From Loripinus fragilis (lineage: Eukaryota; Mollusca; Bivalvia; Lucinida; Lucinidae), in assembly GCA_964019695.1 (NCBI GenBank), contig CAXHUL010000237.1:337319-401318 (forward strand): DNA of 64,000 bases, written 5' to 3'. The notes under the pieces are model-generated. The model was not told where the DNA came from, ran no database searches, and worked only from the letters and a program-made list of their open reading frames with translations. Both the position numbers and the translations under genes were made by a program. This document shows positions 21,072 through 31,694 of this stretch, one piece after another. Within the stretch, counting starts at the first letter, position 1, and each line of letters begins with the position of its first letter.

Positions 21072-21380
21072 TTTGTCATCTGCTTATAACCTTTCGCAAA
21101 CAGCTCAGACCCAGATTAGGACCTATATTCTGTTGTTTTTTAGCGCTCAATTTTTTTTTCAATTTTAGCTCTTTCCTTGTTATTGGCGGCTTATTGTTAT
21201 CTGCTGTCAGCCTTTGCAAATAGTTTGGACCCAGATCAGGACTGAAAAAAGTCTGTCCTGATCTAAATCCAAACTGTTTGACACTCTGACAGTGTTCCTG
21301 AAAGAATTTTTGGAAAAAAGTTATTTTTGAAAAGTCAGAAGATGACAACAAAAGCATGAAAATTACCCAGTATGCAAAGA
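21072..21380. mobile_element. Two adjacent family B copies
   Basis: The first is cut short after GCAAACAGCTCAGACCCAGA. The second is complete: GCAAATAGTTTGGACCCAGA, centre AGGACTGAAAAAAGTCTGTCCT, then AATCCAAACTGTTTGACACT and a tail. Confidence 0.65.
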
Positions 21381-21617
21381 CTTAATGTGAATATATATAA
21401 CTCACCAGAGATTTTGCTCTTTTGAACCACTCATAGACTTCTTCCATTGGCCTTTTCATTCACAATGGTCAATCTTACCAGCAATGACATGCATCTCCCT
21501 GCATCCTAGGGTTTGTATCTGAAATAGGAATGTAAATCTAATGAGCCACACAATGAGGAACAAACAAAAAACAAAAGTGCAGATCAGCCCATGCACAGCC
21601 CAGCCTGATCAGCATTT

Positions 21618-21730
21618 TTGTTTTGCTTGCTTGTTTTGGTGATTAATTAGGTCCCAGTCAATCTTTTTCATGTATGTAACTATTGTAAGCAGTCTGATAA
21701 AGTGTCTTGCTCAAGAGTAGTTCTGGGACC
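21618..21730 (-). mobile_element. SINE S1 fragment
   Basis: Tail and body only: AGGTCCCAGTCAATCTTTTT and GATAAAGTGTCTTGCTCAAG. A 15-bp hairpin (AACCTTGTTTG..CAAACAAGGTT) follows at 21732-21772. Confidence 0.5.
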
Positions 21731-21772
21731 ATAACCTTGTTTGTAAGTTCCATAATGGTCAAACAAGGTTAT

Positions 21773-22201
21773 GGTTTTTGTGTACAATAGAGGCAAAATT
21801 AGTGATTTGTTTGTACTACAGTATGTTTACTTTGCAAGTTGTAAGCATTTATTTTATTTTCATCAGTTCAACATATTCTATAAGCTAGGGCCACATTCCG
21901 TACATATAAATAAAATTAAGTGCATCAGCAAAATGAACTATAAAGATTTACAAAGCAGAATAATCAACATTTTCAAAAAAAATGATCTATCCATTTTGTC
22001 TCTCAAAGGTCAAAGTATGTCTCCCTGCCCAGTATGTATAATTAAAAGATATTATTTCGAACATGGAACCAGTGCCAACTCAGCAGATTTTATCATGTGA
22101 CCAAAACAGCCAATGGTCACTGCATGCTTTTTTCATGGAGGACTCAGCCATTCATAACACTGTGATGTCATTGTGTTGAGCATATGTGTTTTGGAGACAT
22201 T
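21773..22201. other. Spacer with an unassigned 109-codon frame
   Basis: A plus-strand frame 21771-22100 has no recognisable motif. It starts inside the hairpin and is probably chance. No other feature. Confidence 0.3.
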
Positions 22202-22210
22202 TTTTGTAAA
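22202..22210 (+). repeat. Target-site duplication, left (9 bp)
   Basis: TTTTGTAAA directly before the terminal GGCAGTGGC. The same nine bases follow the right terminus at 25188-25196. Confidence 0.85.
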
Positions 22211-22475
22211 GGCAGTGGCTAGAGGTACGGATCCGTACCCCTAGTATATTCTACCATGTCAGGCTACATGTACAGACATTAACCCTGATGAGAAGTTATC
22301 ATGATTATAAGTGTTCGAAAATACCTTGTTTTTTTGTTATGAAATACAAATCCAGCAAGTCACCATTTGCAATGCGGGATAACTCTGTATAGTAAATATA
22401 AAAATGAAACACAAATTCGGAAATGGGACAAGTGGTGCGGGATTTATGTTGTGTTATTATTATTATTATTATAAT
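22211..22475 (+). repeat. Left terminal inverted repeat of the MULE
   Basis: GGCAGTGGC, a GGTACGGATCCGTACC palindrome, then TGATGAGAAGTTATCATGAT and GCGGGATAACTCTGTA, ending at TTATGTTGTGTTATTATTAT. Differs from the right end by scattered substitutions and short indels. Confidence 0.8.
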
Positions 22476-22547
22476 CCTATAAAAGGAAGATTAACCGCGA
22501 AAGGAAATATTTTTTTCATGAAATGATACGACCAGTCAGAGTCCGAG

Positions 22548-22825
22548 GAAACACCCCCAAACCACCCCCAAAACACCTCCAAACCACCTCTAAATCATCC
22601 CAAACCACTTTCTTAACACCCAGAATATGTTTTTGGGATAGTATCAATAATTGAAGAAGAAATTTAAAAACATTTTTATTATGTTGACCTGCCATGCTAG
22701 CCCCAAACCACCTCAAACCACATCTAAACCACCTCCTAAACATCTAGAATTTGCATCTGTGATACTACCAATAACTTCAGAACAAATGTAAAAGCGTTTT
22801 TATTGCTCAACCTGCCATGTTAGCC
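22548..22825 (+). repeat. Two CCACC-rich tandem units
   Basis: Two units of about 120 bp. Each has an AAACCACCTC block followed by TAGAAT, CAATAA, TTTTTATT and CCTGCCATG at matching positions. The minus-strand frame 22516-22743 is a by-product. Confidence 0.6.
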
Positions 22826-22923
22826 CATGGATGAGCTGGAAGAATAGATTTTTCAGGAAGAAGAGTGTCGAACATGATCAACCATATTGACTTTTTTTTA
22901 TTATTCTATTTTCTTTTAATGTA

Positions 22924-23612
22924 ATTGTACGGACTGACGAACGGACAGACGGACGGATGGTGTGAAAAATTGTATTTTCTATCACTTTTAACGTAAGGTT
23001 TTGGTGCTCAAAAGAACCGTCTCATCGTGAAGACTCTTTTGAGCACCAAAAATGTTTATCTGAAAAAATAATAGTTGATTTACGCATTATATCAAAACTA
23101 AACAAAAAAAAGCGGGACAGGGTCTGCCCGCCAGCGAAATGCCATTTGAATGGCGTTTTGCTAGCGGACCGATATTGGTCCGACATTGTGTGCTGGCTGG
23201 GATTTGTTAGGACCTTTAGACCTATGGACAAACTTAATATTTTTTAGATCCTTAAGGTACTTATGTTACTTCTAAGCACGAAAACAAATAATAAAATTGT
23301 ACGGACTGACGAATGGACAGACGGACGGGTGGTATAAAAAATTGTATTTTCTATCACTTTTAACGTAAGTTTTTGGTGCTCAAAGGAACCGTCTCATTGT
23401 GAAGACTCTTTTGAGCACCAAAAATGTTTATCTGAAAATATAATAGTTGATTTATTTATTTATTTATTTATTTATCTATTTACGCATTGTATCAAAACTA
23501 ACATCAAAACTAAACATAAAAAAGCGGGCCAGGGTCGGCCTGCCAGCTAAATGCCATTTGAATGGCACTTTGTGGGCGGACCGATGTGGGTCCGACAAAG
23601 TGTGCTGGCTGG
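22924..23612 (+). repeat. Direct duplication with family C- and G-like palindromes
   Basis: Two segments (about 22924-23212 and 23294-23612) align over some 290 bases. Each has TTGTACGGACTGACGAA, CAGACGGACGG, GGTGCTCAAAAGAACCGTCT..AAGACTCTTTTGAGCACC and a family G palindrome (AATGCCATTTGAATGGC). The second unit also contains a TTTA run. Confidence 0.7.
23447..23472 (+). repeat. TTTA microsatellite
   Basis: Several TTTA repeats ending in CTATTTACGC, absent from the sister unit of the duplication. Confidence 0.7.
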
Positions 23613-23662
23613 GAAATTTACTTGTCATGACCTGCAAAATGAAAAGAAAGAAAGAAAAAAAG

Positions 23663-23670
23663 AAAGATAA

Positions 23671-23752
<82 letters not shown>
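23663..23752 (+). repeat. GATA microsatellite
   Basis: About 22 uninterrupted GATA units, preceded by AAAGAAAG text. Lies just downstream of the putative splice donor of the minus-strand exon. Confidence 0.95.
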
Positions 23753-23755
23753 TAC

Positions 23756-23988
23756 CTCTGTTTTCTCATTCCTGTTCTCCTGAATTTAAAGTCCTTGCCA
23801 CCGCGTATACAATGATATGATACCTCATAATACTTCAAACGTTCATGGCATCCGTGGCTGTGCCTTTTCAATGGTTCGCGAACTGCGCCTAAAGAATTGA
23901 ACATTTTCTTCCTTCTGATACTGCTGGATGGAATTTCTAAAGAGGAAAAGTGCTCAAACTTTTTCCCTATGTTCAGCATTTGAGCCAT
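23756..23988 (-). pseudogene. Putative FAR1/MULE-like N-terminal exon
   Basis: The minus-strand frame opens at an ATG in a favourable context (TCAGAATGG) and runs 77 codons to a consensus donor AG|GTAATC at 23756/23755. The residues HCIRGGKDFKFRRTGMRKQR, after a basic, His/Cys-containing stretch, resemble the Cys..GGK..RxxGxR core of FAR1/WRKY-GCM1-type zinc domains. Those domains lie at the start of MULE transposases and ZSWIM-like proteins. In that family a conserved GC(P) would follow in the next exon. That exon is not found; the GATA run and tandem duplication occupy the space. The match is by eye, so the domain call is tentative, but position inside a MULE supports it. Confidence 0.4.
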
Positions 23989-24829
23989 TCTGACAAAGTG
24001 AGACTGAACATAATTTTCTTGGAGTTCTATAAATGAGCAGCGAGAATTAGGCGGTTACATCAAATAAACTCGTCAAAATAAGTTAAGCCCCATGTCACTT
24101 TTTTTCAATAGCCTTAATGTTAAATTCGCAAAGTTCAGTTGTTTATTTAAAAAATATCGAAGGTAGTTGAAAATTCCAACTCCACCTAAGTTAGACAACA
24201 ATATCTTAGGTGTAATTACACAAAGTTTCAATTGAATATCCCGAGTTTCTTTGGGTATGTGCTAAATTTTCCAAGAGTATCCAAGTTTTTGCCAATTTTA
24301 CTGTAGGAATGTTAGGGAAAGAAACAGAACATTTACTGGAATGTGTGGAGCTCCGTGGGAAGTTTACCAATAAAAGTGAAACCTGGCACATGTAGAGAAG
24401 CAACATTGCCGCTTCTTGGCTGAAAATTTTACGGAAAAATCTGGTTTCAGTAAAATGTTATGATAAATTAAACTTGAATGTATTTACATTATGTCTATGG
24501 GAAATATTTTGGTGGGGCTTAAATTATTTTGACCAGTTTAGTTATTATTATAGGTATAATTATAGGTCTAGATACTGTTTGTACGGATTAGGCTAATTAA
24601 GGACGTTCTTAAGTTCTTCAGATGTCTTTGAGGTTGGACATTAAAACATTCAGCCAATCATTGTTATTTGTTCTTTTAAGTTTAAAGATGTCTTTGTGGG
24701 TGCGTTATGCCGACCAAATTAATCACAGAATGTTGTTCGCACCCTCGCTAATGACACAAACCGAAAGTGAAAACAGCAAAAACAAATCATGACTAACAAG
24801 TTTTAATTTGATTTAATAATAACAATAAT
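23989..24829. other. Right inner part of the MULE, no further exon recognised
   Basis: The minus-strand frame 24206-24406 shows no motif. Would contain the 5' untranslated region of the transposase gene if 23756-23988 is its first coding exon. Confidence 0.35.
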
Positions 24830-24835
24830 AATAAT

Positions 24836-25187
24836 AGTAATAATAACACAACATAAATCCCGCGCCACTTGTCCCAATTCCGAATTCGTGTTTCGTTTTT
24901 ATATTTACTTTACAGAGTTATCCCACATTGCAAATGGCGACTTACTGGATTGGTATTTCATAACAAAACAACAAGGTATTTTCTAGCACTTATCATCATG
25001 ATACTTTACAATTTCTCATCAGCGTTATATGTCTGTACTTGTAGGAGCGCACCTGTTACTGTAGCCTGGCATGGTAAAATATACTAGGGGTACGGGTCCG
25101 TACCCCTGGCCTCCGAAACTAGGGGTACGAATCCGTATCCCTAGCCTCCCAGGCTAGGGGTACAGATCCGTACCTCTAGCCACTGCC
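24836..25187 (-). repeat. Right terminal inverted repeat of the MULE
   Basis: Mirror of 22211-22475 with CTAGGGGTACGG-type palindromes at about 25084-25174 present three times rather than once. Confidence 0.8.
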
Positions 25188-25196
25188 TTTTGTAAA
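25188..25196 (+). repeat. Target-site duplication, right (9 bp)
   Basis: TTTTGTAAA, identical to 22202-22210. Confidence 0.85.
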
Positions 25197-25755
25197 CAAA
25201 TCATTATTTGCTTCTACAAAAGTGGATTTTCAATATTTTGGACATATTGTGTGAGCATCAACTAGATCTAGAGGTAAGGGACTTACTATTACAATAGTTT
25301 TTACACCAGACAAATTGGTCTTTTTATAAGAGTTTGAGTCAAATGTTAGAGTGTTCCTATTTGAACAAAATATGACCCAAAATATTAGGCCTAAGAATGG
25401 AACATAACAGAAAAAATTAATCCATTCTTAGGCCTAATCTTAGGTCTAGCTCAAGGGCATAGTGGATCTGACGATTCCCTTTATCTAGTCAAGCAAATAC
25501 CGCGTACTGGTCCCAGAGATAGGTTTTTACAGGGCTTCATTTGAAATAGTAAAACCAACAAAATTGGCCATATCTGTGCGCCAGAAACAAAAGGATAATT
25601 CAGCAAGCTCGAGTAGTCTTTCGATAAAGGAGGGGCAACTCAGCGAACTAGACAAAGTATATATGCAACTGCAACAGCCGCACTTTTTTTGGCGTTACAC
25701 CAAGTCTAAACCATAAACTGCATAAGCCTTTACCTACGAACCTCAGATGTGCAGT
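25197..25755. other. Spacer with one hairpin
   Basis: ATTAGGCCTAAGAATGGA and TCCATTCTTAGGCCTAAT (about 25384-25440) form an 18-bp stem. Nothing else recognised. Confidence 0.45.
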
Positions 25756-25830
25756 GTGCAAACAACGAAGACTCTGGCGAGACTGCAGCTAAGTGCAGGC
25801 TCGTCTGAGCCTAAACTGCTCGTACATGCG
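25756..25830. repeat. Family A palindrome, diverged
   Basis: CAACGAAGACTCTGGCGAGA, stem GACTGCAGCTAAGTGCAG, then GCTCGTCTGAGCC. Same plan as 11370-11443. Confidence 0.5.
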
Positions 25831-25951
25831 ATAAGTAGCAGTGTGAGCAGGCATATGCTGCTTCGGGCGAGTCTTAGCCGACTAAAAGGTTCAGATCATT
25901 TAGGCCTATTTGGAGGGAGCATGTATAATTAATCCTTGGCGACTTAAGTCG

Positions 25952-26070
25952 CCTGCTGATAACCTTTGCAAACAGTTTGGACCCCGGGAACGTCGGTACT
26001 GATCTGGATCTTTGATTGTGTTCATGAAAGACGATTTTCAAAAGTCAGCAGACGACAAATAACCCAGCAA
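25952..26070. mobile_element. Family B MITE, internally deleted
   Basis: GTCGCCTGCTGATAACCTTT, GCAAACAGTTTGGACCCCGG, then a shortened right half (TCTGGATCTTTG) and tail CAGCAGACGACAAATAA. Confidence 0.5.
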
Positions 26071-26123
26071 GCAAAGAGACTTTAGGATTAGTTTTGTTAT
26101 CCGCGCCGCACTTCTCTACAGCC

Positions 26124-26131
26124 GCAAATAT
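26124..26131 (+). repeat. Target-site duplication, left (8 bp)
   Basis: GCAAATAT immediately before CACAGACACTTGG. Repeated at 27244-27251. Confidence 0.8.
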
Positions 26132-27243
26132 CACAGACACTTGGGGTCAGTAGAGAAAAACAAGCCCCCCCCCCCCAACCTTCATCCCCCATTAACTTTT
26201 GCATTCTTGCATTTTTTCATTTAAAATATGATATTTTGTATGCTTGAAGTTATACAGGTGTTAGAAAAAATGACCTAGAACATATGGAAAACATTTGAAA
26301 AAAATGCATATTGCTCACAATGATAGAAAAAACACAAGATAAACAACTTCGGCTTTGCAATTTCGAACCCCCATCGCCGTCAAAAGTGCAATGCACTCTT
26401 AATACAAAACAAACACACAAAACTCTTTCACCGATCAATTCTATATACATTTATCTACTTCCCGATATAGGTAGCTTTCTCTAAGTCTATCGCTTACCTG
26501 CTAAATATGACGAACAAAATCAAAACAAACAATTTCAACCATTAATCACAACTTCTTGGCACGCTAAAAGTACTGGTTTCCTGCTTTAAATTGCGTCTCG
26601 TTGAGGCCGGTAAAAAAATAAATAACGCTAAGTGGGTTAAAGTAATTCCCCTTTGAAGATCTTTGAAGACTGGTTCTCGTTTTCAAACAAAGCAAACTAC
26701 CGAAACGAGAACCAGTCTTCAAAGATCTTCTAAGGGGAAGTACTTTAACCTACTATTTTTTTACCGGCCTCAACGAGACGCAATTTAAAGCAGGAAACCA
26801 GTACTTTTAGCGTGCCAAGAAGTTGTGATTAATGGTTGAAAATTGTTTGTTTTGATTTTGTTCGTCATATTTAGCAGGTAAGCGATAGACTTAGAGAAAG
26901 CTACCTATATCGGGAAGTAGATAAATGTATATAGAATTGATCGGTGAAAGAGTTTTGTGTGTTTGTTTAGTATTACGAGCGCATTGTACTTTTGACGGCG
27001 ATGGGGGTTCGAAATTGCAAAGCCGAAGTTGTTTATCTTGTGTTTTTTCTATCATTGTGAGCAATATGCATTTTTTTCAAATGTTTTCCATATGTTCTAG
27101 GTCATTTTTTCTAACACCTGTATAACTTCAAGCATACAAAATATCATATTTTAAATGAAAAAATGCAAGAATGCAAAAGTTAATGGGGGATGAAGGTTGG
27201 GGGGGGGGGGCTTGTTTTTCTCTACTGACCCCAAGTGTCTGTG
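26132..27243. mobile_element. 1.1-kb snapback element (two ~545-bp arms, 20-nt loop)
   Basis: The left arm 26132-26682 and right arm 26703-27243 are near-perfect reverse complements, loop 26683-26702. Outer ends are CACAGACACTTGGGGTCAGT. The 8-bp flanking duplication fits hAT-type insertion; the CACAG start is compatible but not diagnostic. Each arm carries a mirrored 66-codon frame (26250-26450 - and 26925-27125 +) with two differing residues. This measures arm identity rather than coding. The arms diverge mainly at the C-tract and a few substitutions, so the element is young or kept similar by gene conversion. A transcript through it would fold into a hairpin of over 500 bp. Confidence 0.8.
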
Positions 27244-27251
27244 GCAAATAT

Positions 27252-27601
27252 CTCCAGTGACAAAACTGCTCCATGCTTCTGTCACAACTTGTGTACAATA
27301 GTACCTAAATGTATGATCATGAGATAAAATTATATTAATAAAAGACTTACGTTTCCCCAAAAATCATCACATATTCCATATCGCAAAAATGGCTGCCAAG
27401 ATTCGCGCACAACTTCAAAAACATCTCACAAAATGCATGTGTGGCGGGTAAAATGAGCAAAAGATCAATAGCCAATCAGACCTCGAATGCTCGACCAGCT
27501 GACCAAAGATTTGCCCAAGCAGAAATGAGCAAATGCTTTCAACAGTGAGACCAAAACTCAGGTCCCATGAAAACAGGCCCTCGCCATAGATTAGCGTGGT
27601 A
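27252..27601. other. Intergenic, nothing recognised
   Basis: Two minus-strand frames (27151-27360, 27415-27621) lack recognisable features; the first runs into the snapback arm. Confidence 0.35.
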
Positions 27602-27710
27602 TTTTCCAGCCAGCATCCCATATCGAGCCACTATCGGCCTGCAAGCCAAACGCCATCGAATGGCGTTTTGCTGGCGGGCCGATTAGTGGTCAGATTTTAC
27701 GTGTTCACTG
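27602..27710. repeat. Family G palindrome, good copy
   Basis: TCGGCCTGCAAGCCAAACGC and GCGTTTTGCTGGCGGGCCGA flank CATCGAATG. Outer CCAGCATCCCATATCGAGCC and CACTGGG are also weakly inverted. Confidence 0.65.
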
Positions 27711-28055
27711 GGTTCGTTATATGACATCGTAGCCAAATACGTTGCGAAACAGCTGCGTGAAACCCTATATTTGCGACCTGGTAAGGTGTGAACCCCAGGG
27801 GGTGGGTTTACTCTGATATTTCCATATAGGCTACATGTATACTTAGGCTCGAACCGTTTTTGAGGGCTCAAAATTTTAAATATATTTTTATGGTGGGGGA
27901 TCAGAAAAAATGATATGGCGGGGTATGAAGATTTTGTCTATATTTTGGGGAGGGGGAAAACGAAATTGGACTCGTTTTGGGGGTCATTTCTATGCAATTT
28001 TGGGTCCTGTCTTAAGTTCAATGTACAAAATACAGAATAGGGGTAGTTGATGGGG

Positions 28056-28290
28056 TTGCTAACATTCACATGCACACTTTTACTTACGTAAGTAAAGTTA
28101 CTTACGTAAGCAAATTTACTTACGGTGCATGTGAACGCACTTACTCACGTGAGTATAAATACTCCTGGAGTAAACTGGGGTAAGTAAAAGTATATTTGCA
28201 CCACCTCTGGAGGTCATGCAAAAGTATATTTACTTATAAGTAATTATACTCCATGAGCAAAGTATTTCATGTGAACAGACCTCAGATTTA
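28056..28290. mobile_element. MITE built of ACTTACGTAAGT-type palindromes
   Basis: Inverted edges CATTCACATGCACAC.. and ..TTTCATGTGAACAGACC enclose CTTACGTAAG (twice), CTCACGTGAG, CTCCTGGAG and TACTTATAAGTA, all short palindromes in series. A partial relative at 33742-33838 has GCATGTGAACGCAGATTAAA and TGTGCATTTGAATGGGGCC. Confidence 0.55.
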
Positions 28291-28339
28291 CATATGTAAG
28301 CAAATTGATGTTTCTTGAATATTTCGGCGCCCCTGTAAA

Positions 28340-29860
28340 ATAGTCTTAAACTATTCTAGAATAGCTCTAGAATTTTATAGAACAGCGCTCAAGAACTACT
28401 CTGAAACTGTTCTAGATATGTTCTTGAACGTTTATGGGACTGTTGTAGAACCTTATATGGAACACTATTTTGTTCTACAATTGTTCTAGTGAAGGTCTTA
28501 AAGATTTGTTCTAGAAAAAATCTAGAACTAGAAAAATTCTAGAACATACCTTTAGAACTCTTCTGGAACAGTTCCAGAAAAGAAATATAAAGCATTGTCC
28601 TAAAATAGTTCTAGAACAAACCTTAAGGACTCTCTGGAACTATTGTAGAATACCTCTTATGAAAATAATGACCCATATACCGTTCTATAAATGTTCCCGA
28701 ATTATTCATTTTAGAATGTTCTTAGAATATTTCCAGAAATGTTTACATGGTTTGTAAGAGCTATTATAGAACAGACCTTTAAATTTTTATCGAACAACTG
28801 TAGAACACCTCTCCAAAACATGTCCCATATAATGATCTATAAATGTCCCTGAATTATACTAGAATATTTTATAACAGTCTCAGAACAATTCCATAAATGT
28901 TCTAGTGGTTTGTTCTACAACATTTCTAAAAAATGGACTTTTCTGGAACAATTGTAGAACACCTCTCATAGCACACAATTTCCTTAGCCCCAGCGATCGC
29001 ACAGGTAGTACAATTCTATGATATGTCACCTTTATATATCTGAAATACTGTTGACATGGCATTAAACCCAAAAAAGTAATCCCAAAGTTTCTTCCACGTT
29101 CATGCTGGTGACATATAAACTGAAAAAAAGCATTACTTTTTAGAAACCAAACAGAGGCCCTAGTTGGCCTGAATGCTGTCAGTAATTGCCACCAAGTTAC
29201 CACACTGATTTAAAATTATTGTCTTACATTTGCTCGAAAAAAAAAAACAGCAACCCTTTAAACCTTAAAAACTGTGCTTCAAATCTACTCACTGTCTTGG
29301 ACAATAATACTGTCATATTTGCCATATAGTAATGCCGTATAAATGTTTTTGAAGAGCCTTCATAATCCCTCCAATTCTGGTAGCAGTGTTTTTCAATCAT
29401 CCATCTGGTTATGATATGCATGTTCTTGAAATGTTCTAAACAAATTCCAGAATAACTTTTGAACATTTGCAGAACTTACTAAAGTACTAAATAAGTTCAA
29501 GAGCATAATTTGAAGAGTAAATGTATTTTTTTTGCCCTTGACACACTCCAAAATGTTCTTGAAAATTTTAAGCCAATTCATAGAATTCAATAGTTCTAAA
29601 ATAGTGAGAGAAATGTTCTAGAACTTAATTTGAATAACTTTTTAGAAATTTGCACTTGAAAAGTTCTGAAAATGTACTAGAACATAATAATTATTTTATT
29701 CGAACATGTGTAGAACCTACTGGTTCTTGAATTGTTGTAAAATGTTCTAGACTATTTCAAGAACATTTTCAGAGTAATAACAAATGATAAAAATGTGTTG
29801 GACAAGAATTTTAGAACAAACATAGGTTCAGAACAGTTCATGAATTTTAGTTCTTTAATA
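28340..29860. repeat. 1.5-kb array of TTCTAGAAC-type words
   Basis: Exact TTCTAGAA occurs near 28354, 28509, 28537, 28609 and 29615. Many one-off forms accompany it (TTCTGGAA, TTCCAGAA, TTCTTGAA, TTCTACAA) at irregular spacing. No fixed period. Minus-strand frames at 28880-29590 cross the array and have no independent support. The word is a palindrome, so orientation is undefined. Confidence 0.65.
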
Positions 29861-30227
29861 CAATTTCCTTTATTCTGTACCATTGATCATAAGTAAATGC
29901 CACTTTAACAACATCCGTCCACCACTCATGAGATTGCTCTTTCGTCCCAATAGTTTTTCATGAGACAACCTAAGTGCAAGACCAGTGCACAAATAACATA
30001 GCAGCTGTCATCAACAATCTGTACATGTCTGCTGTACAACAAGTGTGTGTACCTTTTAAAATACTTATGTGGACACTATTAGACTTTTTTCAGTTGCACC
30101 TTACATTACGATTCGTCCGTCAACGGAGACTTACTTTGGACTATATTTAAGAGGGGCGATGTCAGAAGTAACTGGAATCTATCTTTTTCGTCTGCTACTA
30201 AATATTATATTTTTTTTGCCCTGAGAT

Positions 30228-30305
30228 CTTTTTTTACCTTAACAAACAGTGCATACCCTGATGAAATGCCGCATGATGGCATTTCACCAGTTTGCAAGTG
30301 TTAAA
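30228..30305. repeat. Family B-like palindrome
   Basis: AACAAACAGTGCATACCCTG, then GATGAAATGCCGCATGATGGCATTTC stem (TGAAATGCC/GGCATTTCA). Interrupts the left inverted end above. Confidence 0.55.
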
Positions 30306-30439
30306 AACATGAACCGAAAAATATATTTCACAATTGAAATGCAGCCGAATATCTTTTTTAAAGTTATTACTTGTTCCATACATATATGCATTCACTTGTT
30401 GTAACTTGCGAGTAGGTTAATTCGATGTTTCTGTGTCCA

Positions 30440-31415
30440 ATGTGATATTTTTTTGGCGTCAATATTTCATCAAGCTCTGGTTAATGAACAGTGGAAACGC
30501 ATAAGGCGTTTTGCAACTTGTGCAAGCCAATATAGCTGGAACACAGTAATTGAAAATCATTTGAATGCAAAGGAGATATAGAGCGGACATGGAATTCAAG
30601 CATGAACGTCCGTATCTTGTTTTGACCATTCATGTACAGAACTACTAGCCAATTTGGGTTCCCCCTTGACCCTTAAGAGGACTTGAATTCATGCACTTGT
30701 CATTTCTAACAGGAGAACAGCTGGGACTTTAAATTTTGTTAAAACCATGGCAGTTTTCTCCACCGTCTGTCATGTTTTACTTTATACTGCTGCCATATTT
30801 GCCTTTGTATATCTAATGCCTCACATTTTCTCTGCACTAAGGGGGGCAATACAAAATGTTAAATCATGGTTCATTTGCCAGGCTATCCTCTCGCCATGTC
30901 AGGTGATTCGGTGTGGTTAAAACCAACTGGTATATTATTATACTTATTGGTAGAGAGCTCACTTGCAGCAGAAAGCTGATGCTTGAGATATAAGTATCAG
31001 GCGCGTTCCTGGGGCATTTTATGAAGTTCCCACTCTGAATAGTCTCCCTATATGAAGCCAGGGGTTTGGCCCTCTTGCAAAAATGGTTTTAGAGCATTTC
31101 ACAGGGCTAAAATGAGCTGTGAAGATAAGCAGCATAAACACAATAAACTGAATTTTTCTTCCAAAAATCAAATTGATTAGCTAAAACCCTATACTTGCAT
31201 TGTCAAGTTGTACGCACATGCGTATTTATGTAAGTACACCCCTGAGTATGCAAAAAGCTTTCGCCAATCCAGTCACACGTGGCGCCCTAATGAAGAGACA
31301 TCTACACCAACAGTTTGCGTTTCGTCGCCTTGACTGGTGTTACACTATTAAATTGTTGGCATCATTAAACTAAAGCCATGACGCATACTGGGAAATTGCT
31401 AATATTAAGTTAAAT
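30440..31415. other. Intergenic inside the possible 3.7-kb element
   Basis: No gene recognised. No long open frame. Confidence 0.4.
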
Positions 31416-31417
31416 CA

Positions 31418-31640
31418 GTGGTGGATCCAGAGGGGGTTCAGGGGGTTTGATCGAATCCCCCCCCTCCCCCACCGTTTTTAAATATCCTATGGAAATGAAA
31501 TATTTTGCTCTAAGTGAGACCAAATTACGTCATTTTCATGGGATATTTAAGAAAAATGAGGTAAAATAAGAAAAGCGAACCCTGTGCCTTTATACATATG
31601 AACATCCTTTCCAGAAATTCTGGATACGCTCTTGTAAATA
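31418..31640. mobile_element. MITE with TGGATCCAGAGGGGG termini, diverged
   Basis: GTGGTGGATCCAGAGGGGGT, a C-rich run, and a right end AAATTCTGGATACGCTC. A better copy lies at 51252-51558. Confidence 0.5.
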
Positions 31641-31694
31641 CACCAAAAGTCAATATAGTCTAACTCATATATACTCATAACTGTTTTCCACTAG

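Larger units (their letters stand above)
22211..25187 (-). mobile_element. Mutator-like (MULE) DNA transposon, 2,977 bp
   Basis: Both ends read GGCAGTGGCTAGAGGTACGG inward, and TTTTGTAAA is duplicated outside. The inverted repeats run about 260 bp at the left (22211-22475) and about 350 bp at the right (24836-25187). The right one has two extra copies of the CTAGGGGTACGGATCCGTAC palindrome. Nine-bp target duplications and long terminal repeats are typical of Mutator elements. An internal minus-strand exon (23756-23988) resembles the N-terminal zinc-binding part of FAR1/MULE-type proteins. No catalytic domain is visible, so the copy is internally deleted or interrupted by repeats. Confidence 0.75.

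Noticed and set aside
21771..22100. 109-codon plus-strand frame
   Set aside because: Starts in a hairpin, no recognisable motif, AT-driven Phe/Tyr/Ile composition.
26250..27125. Mirrored 66-codon frames in the snapback arms as a duplicated gene
   Set aside because: They are the same arm read on both sides; no start context, domain or splice signal supports a protein.
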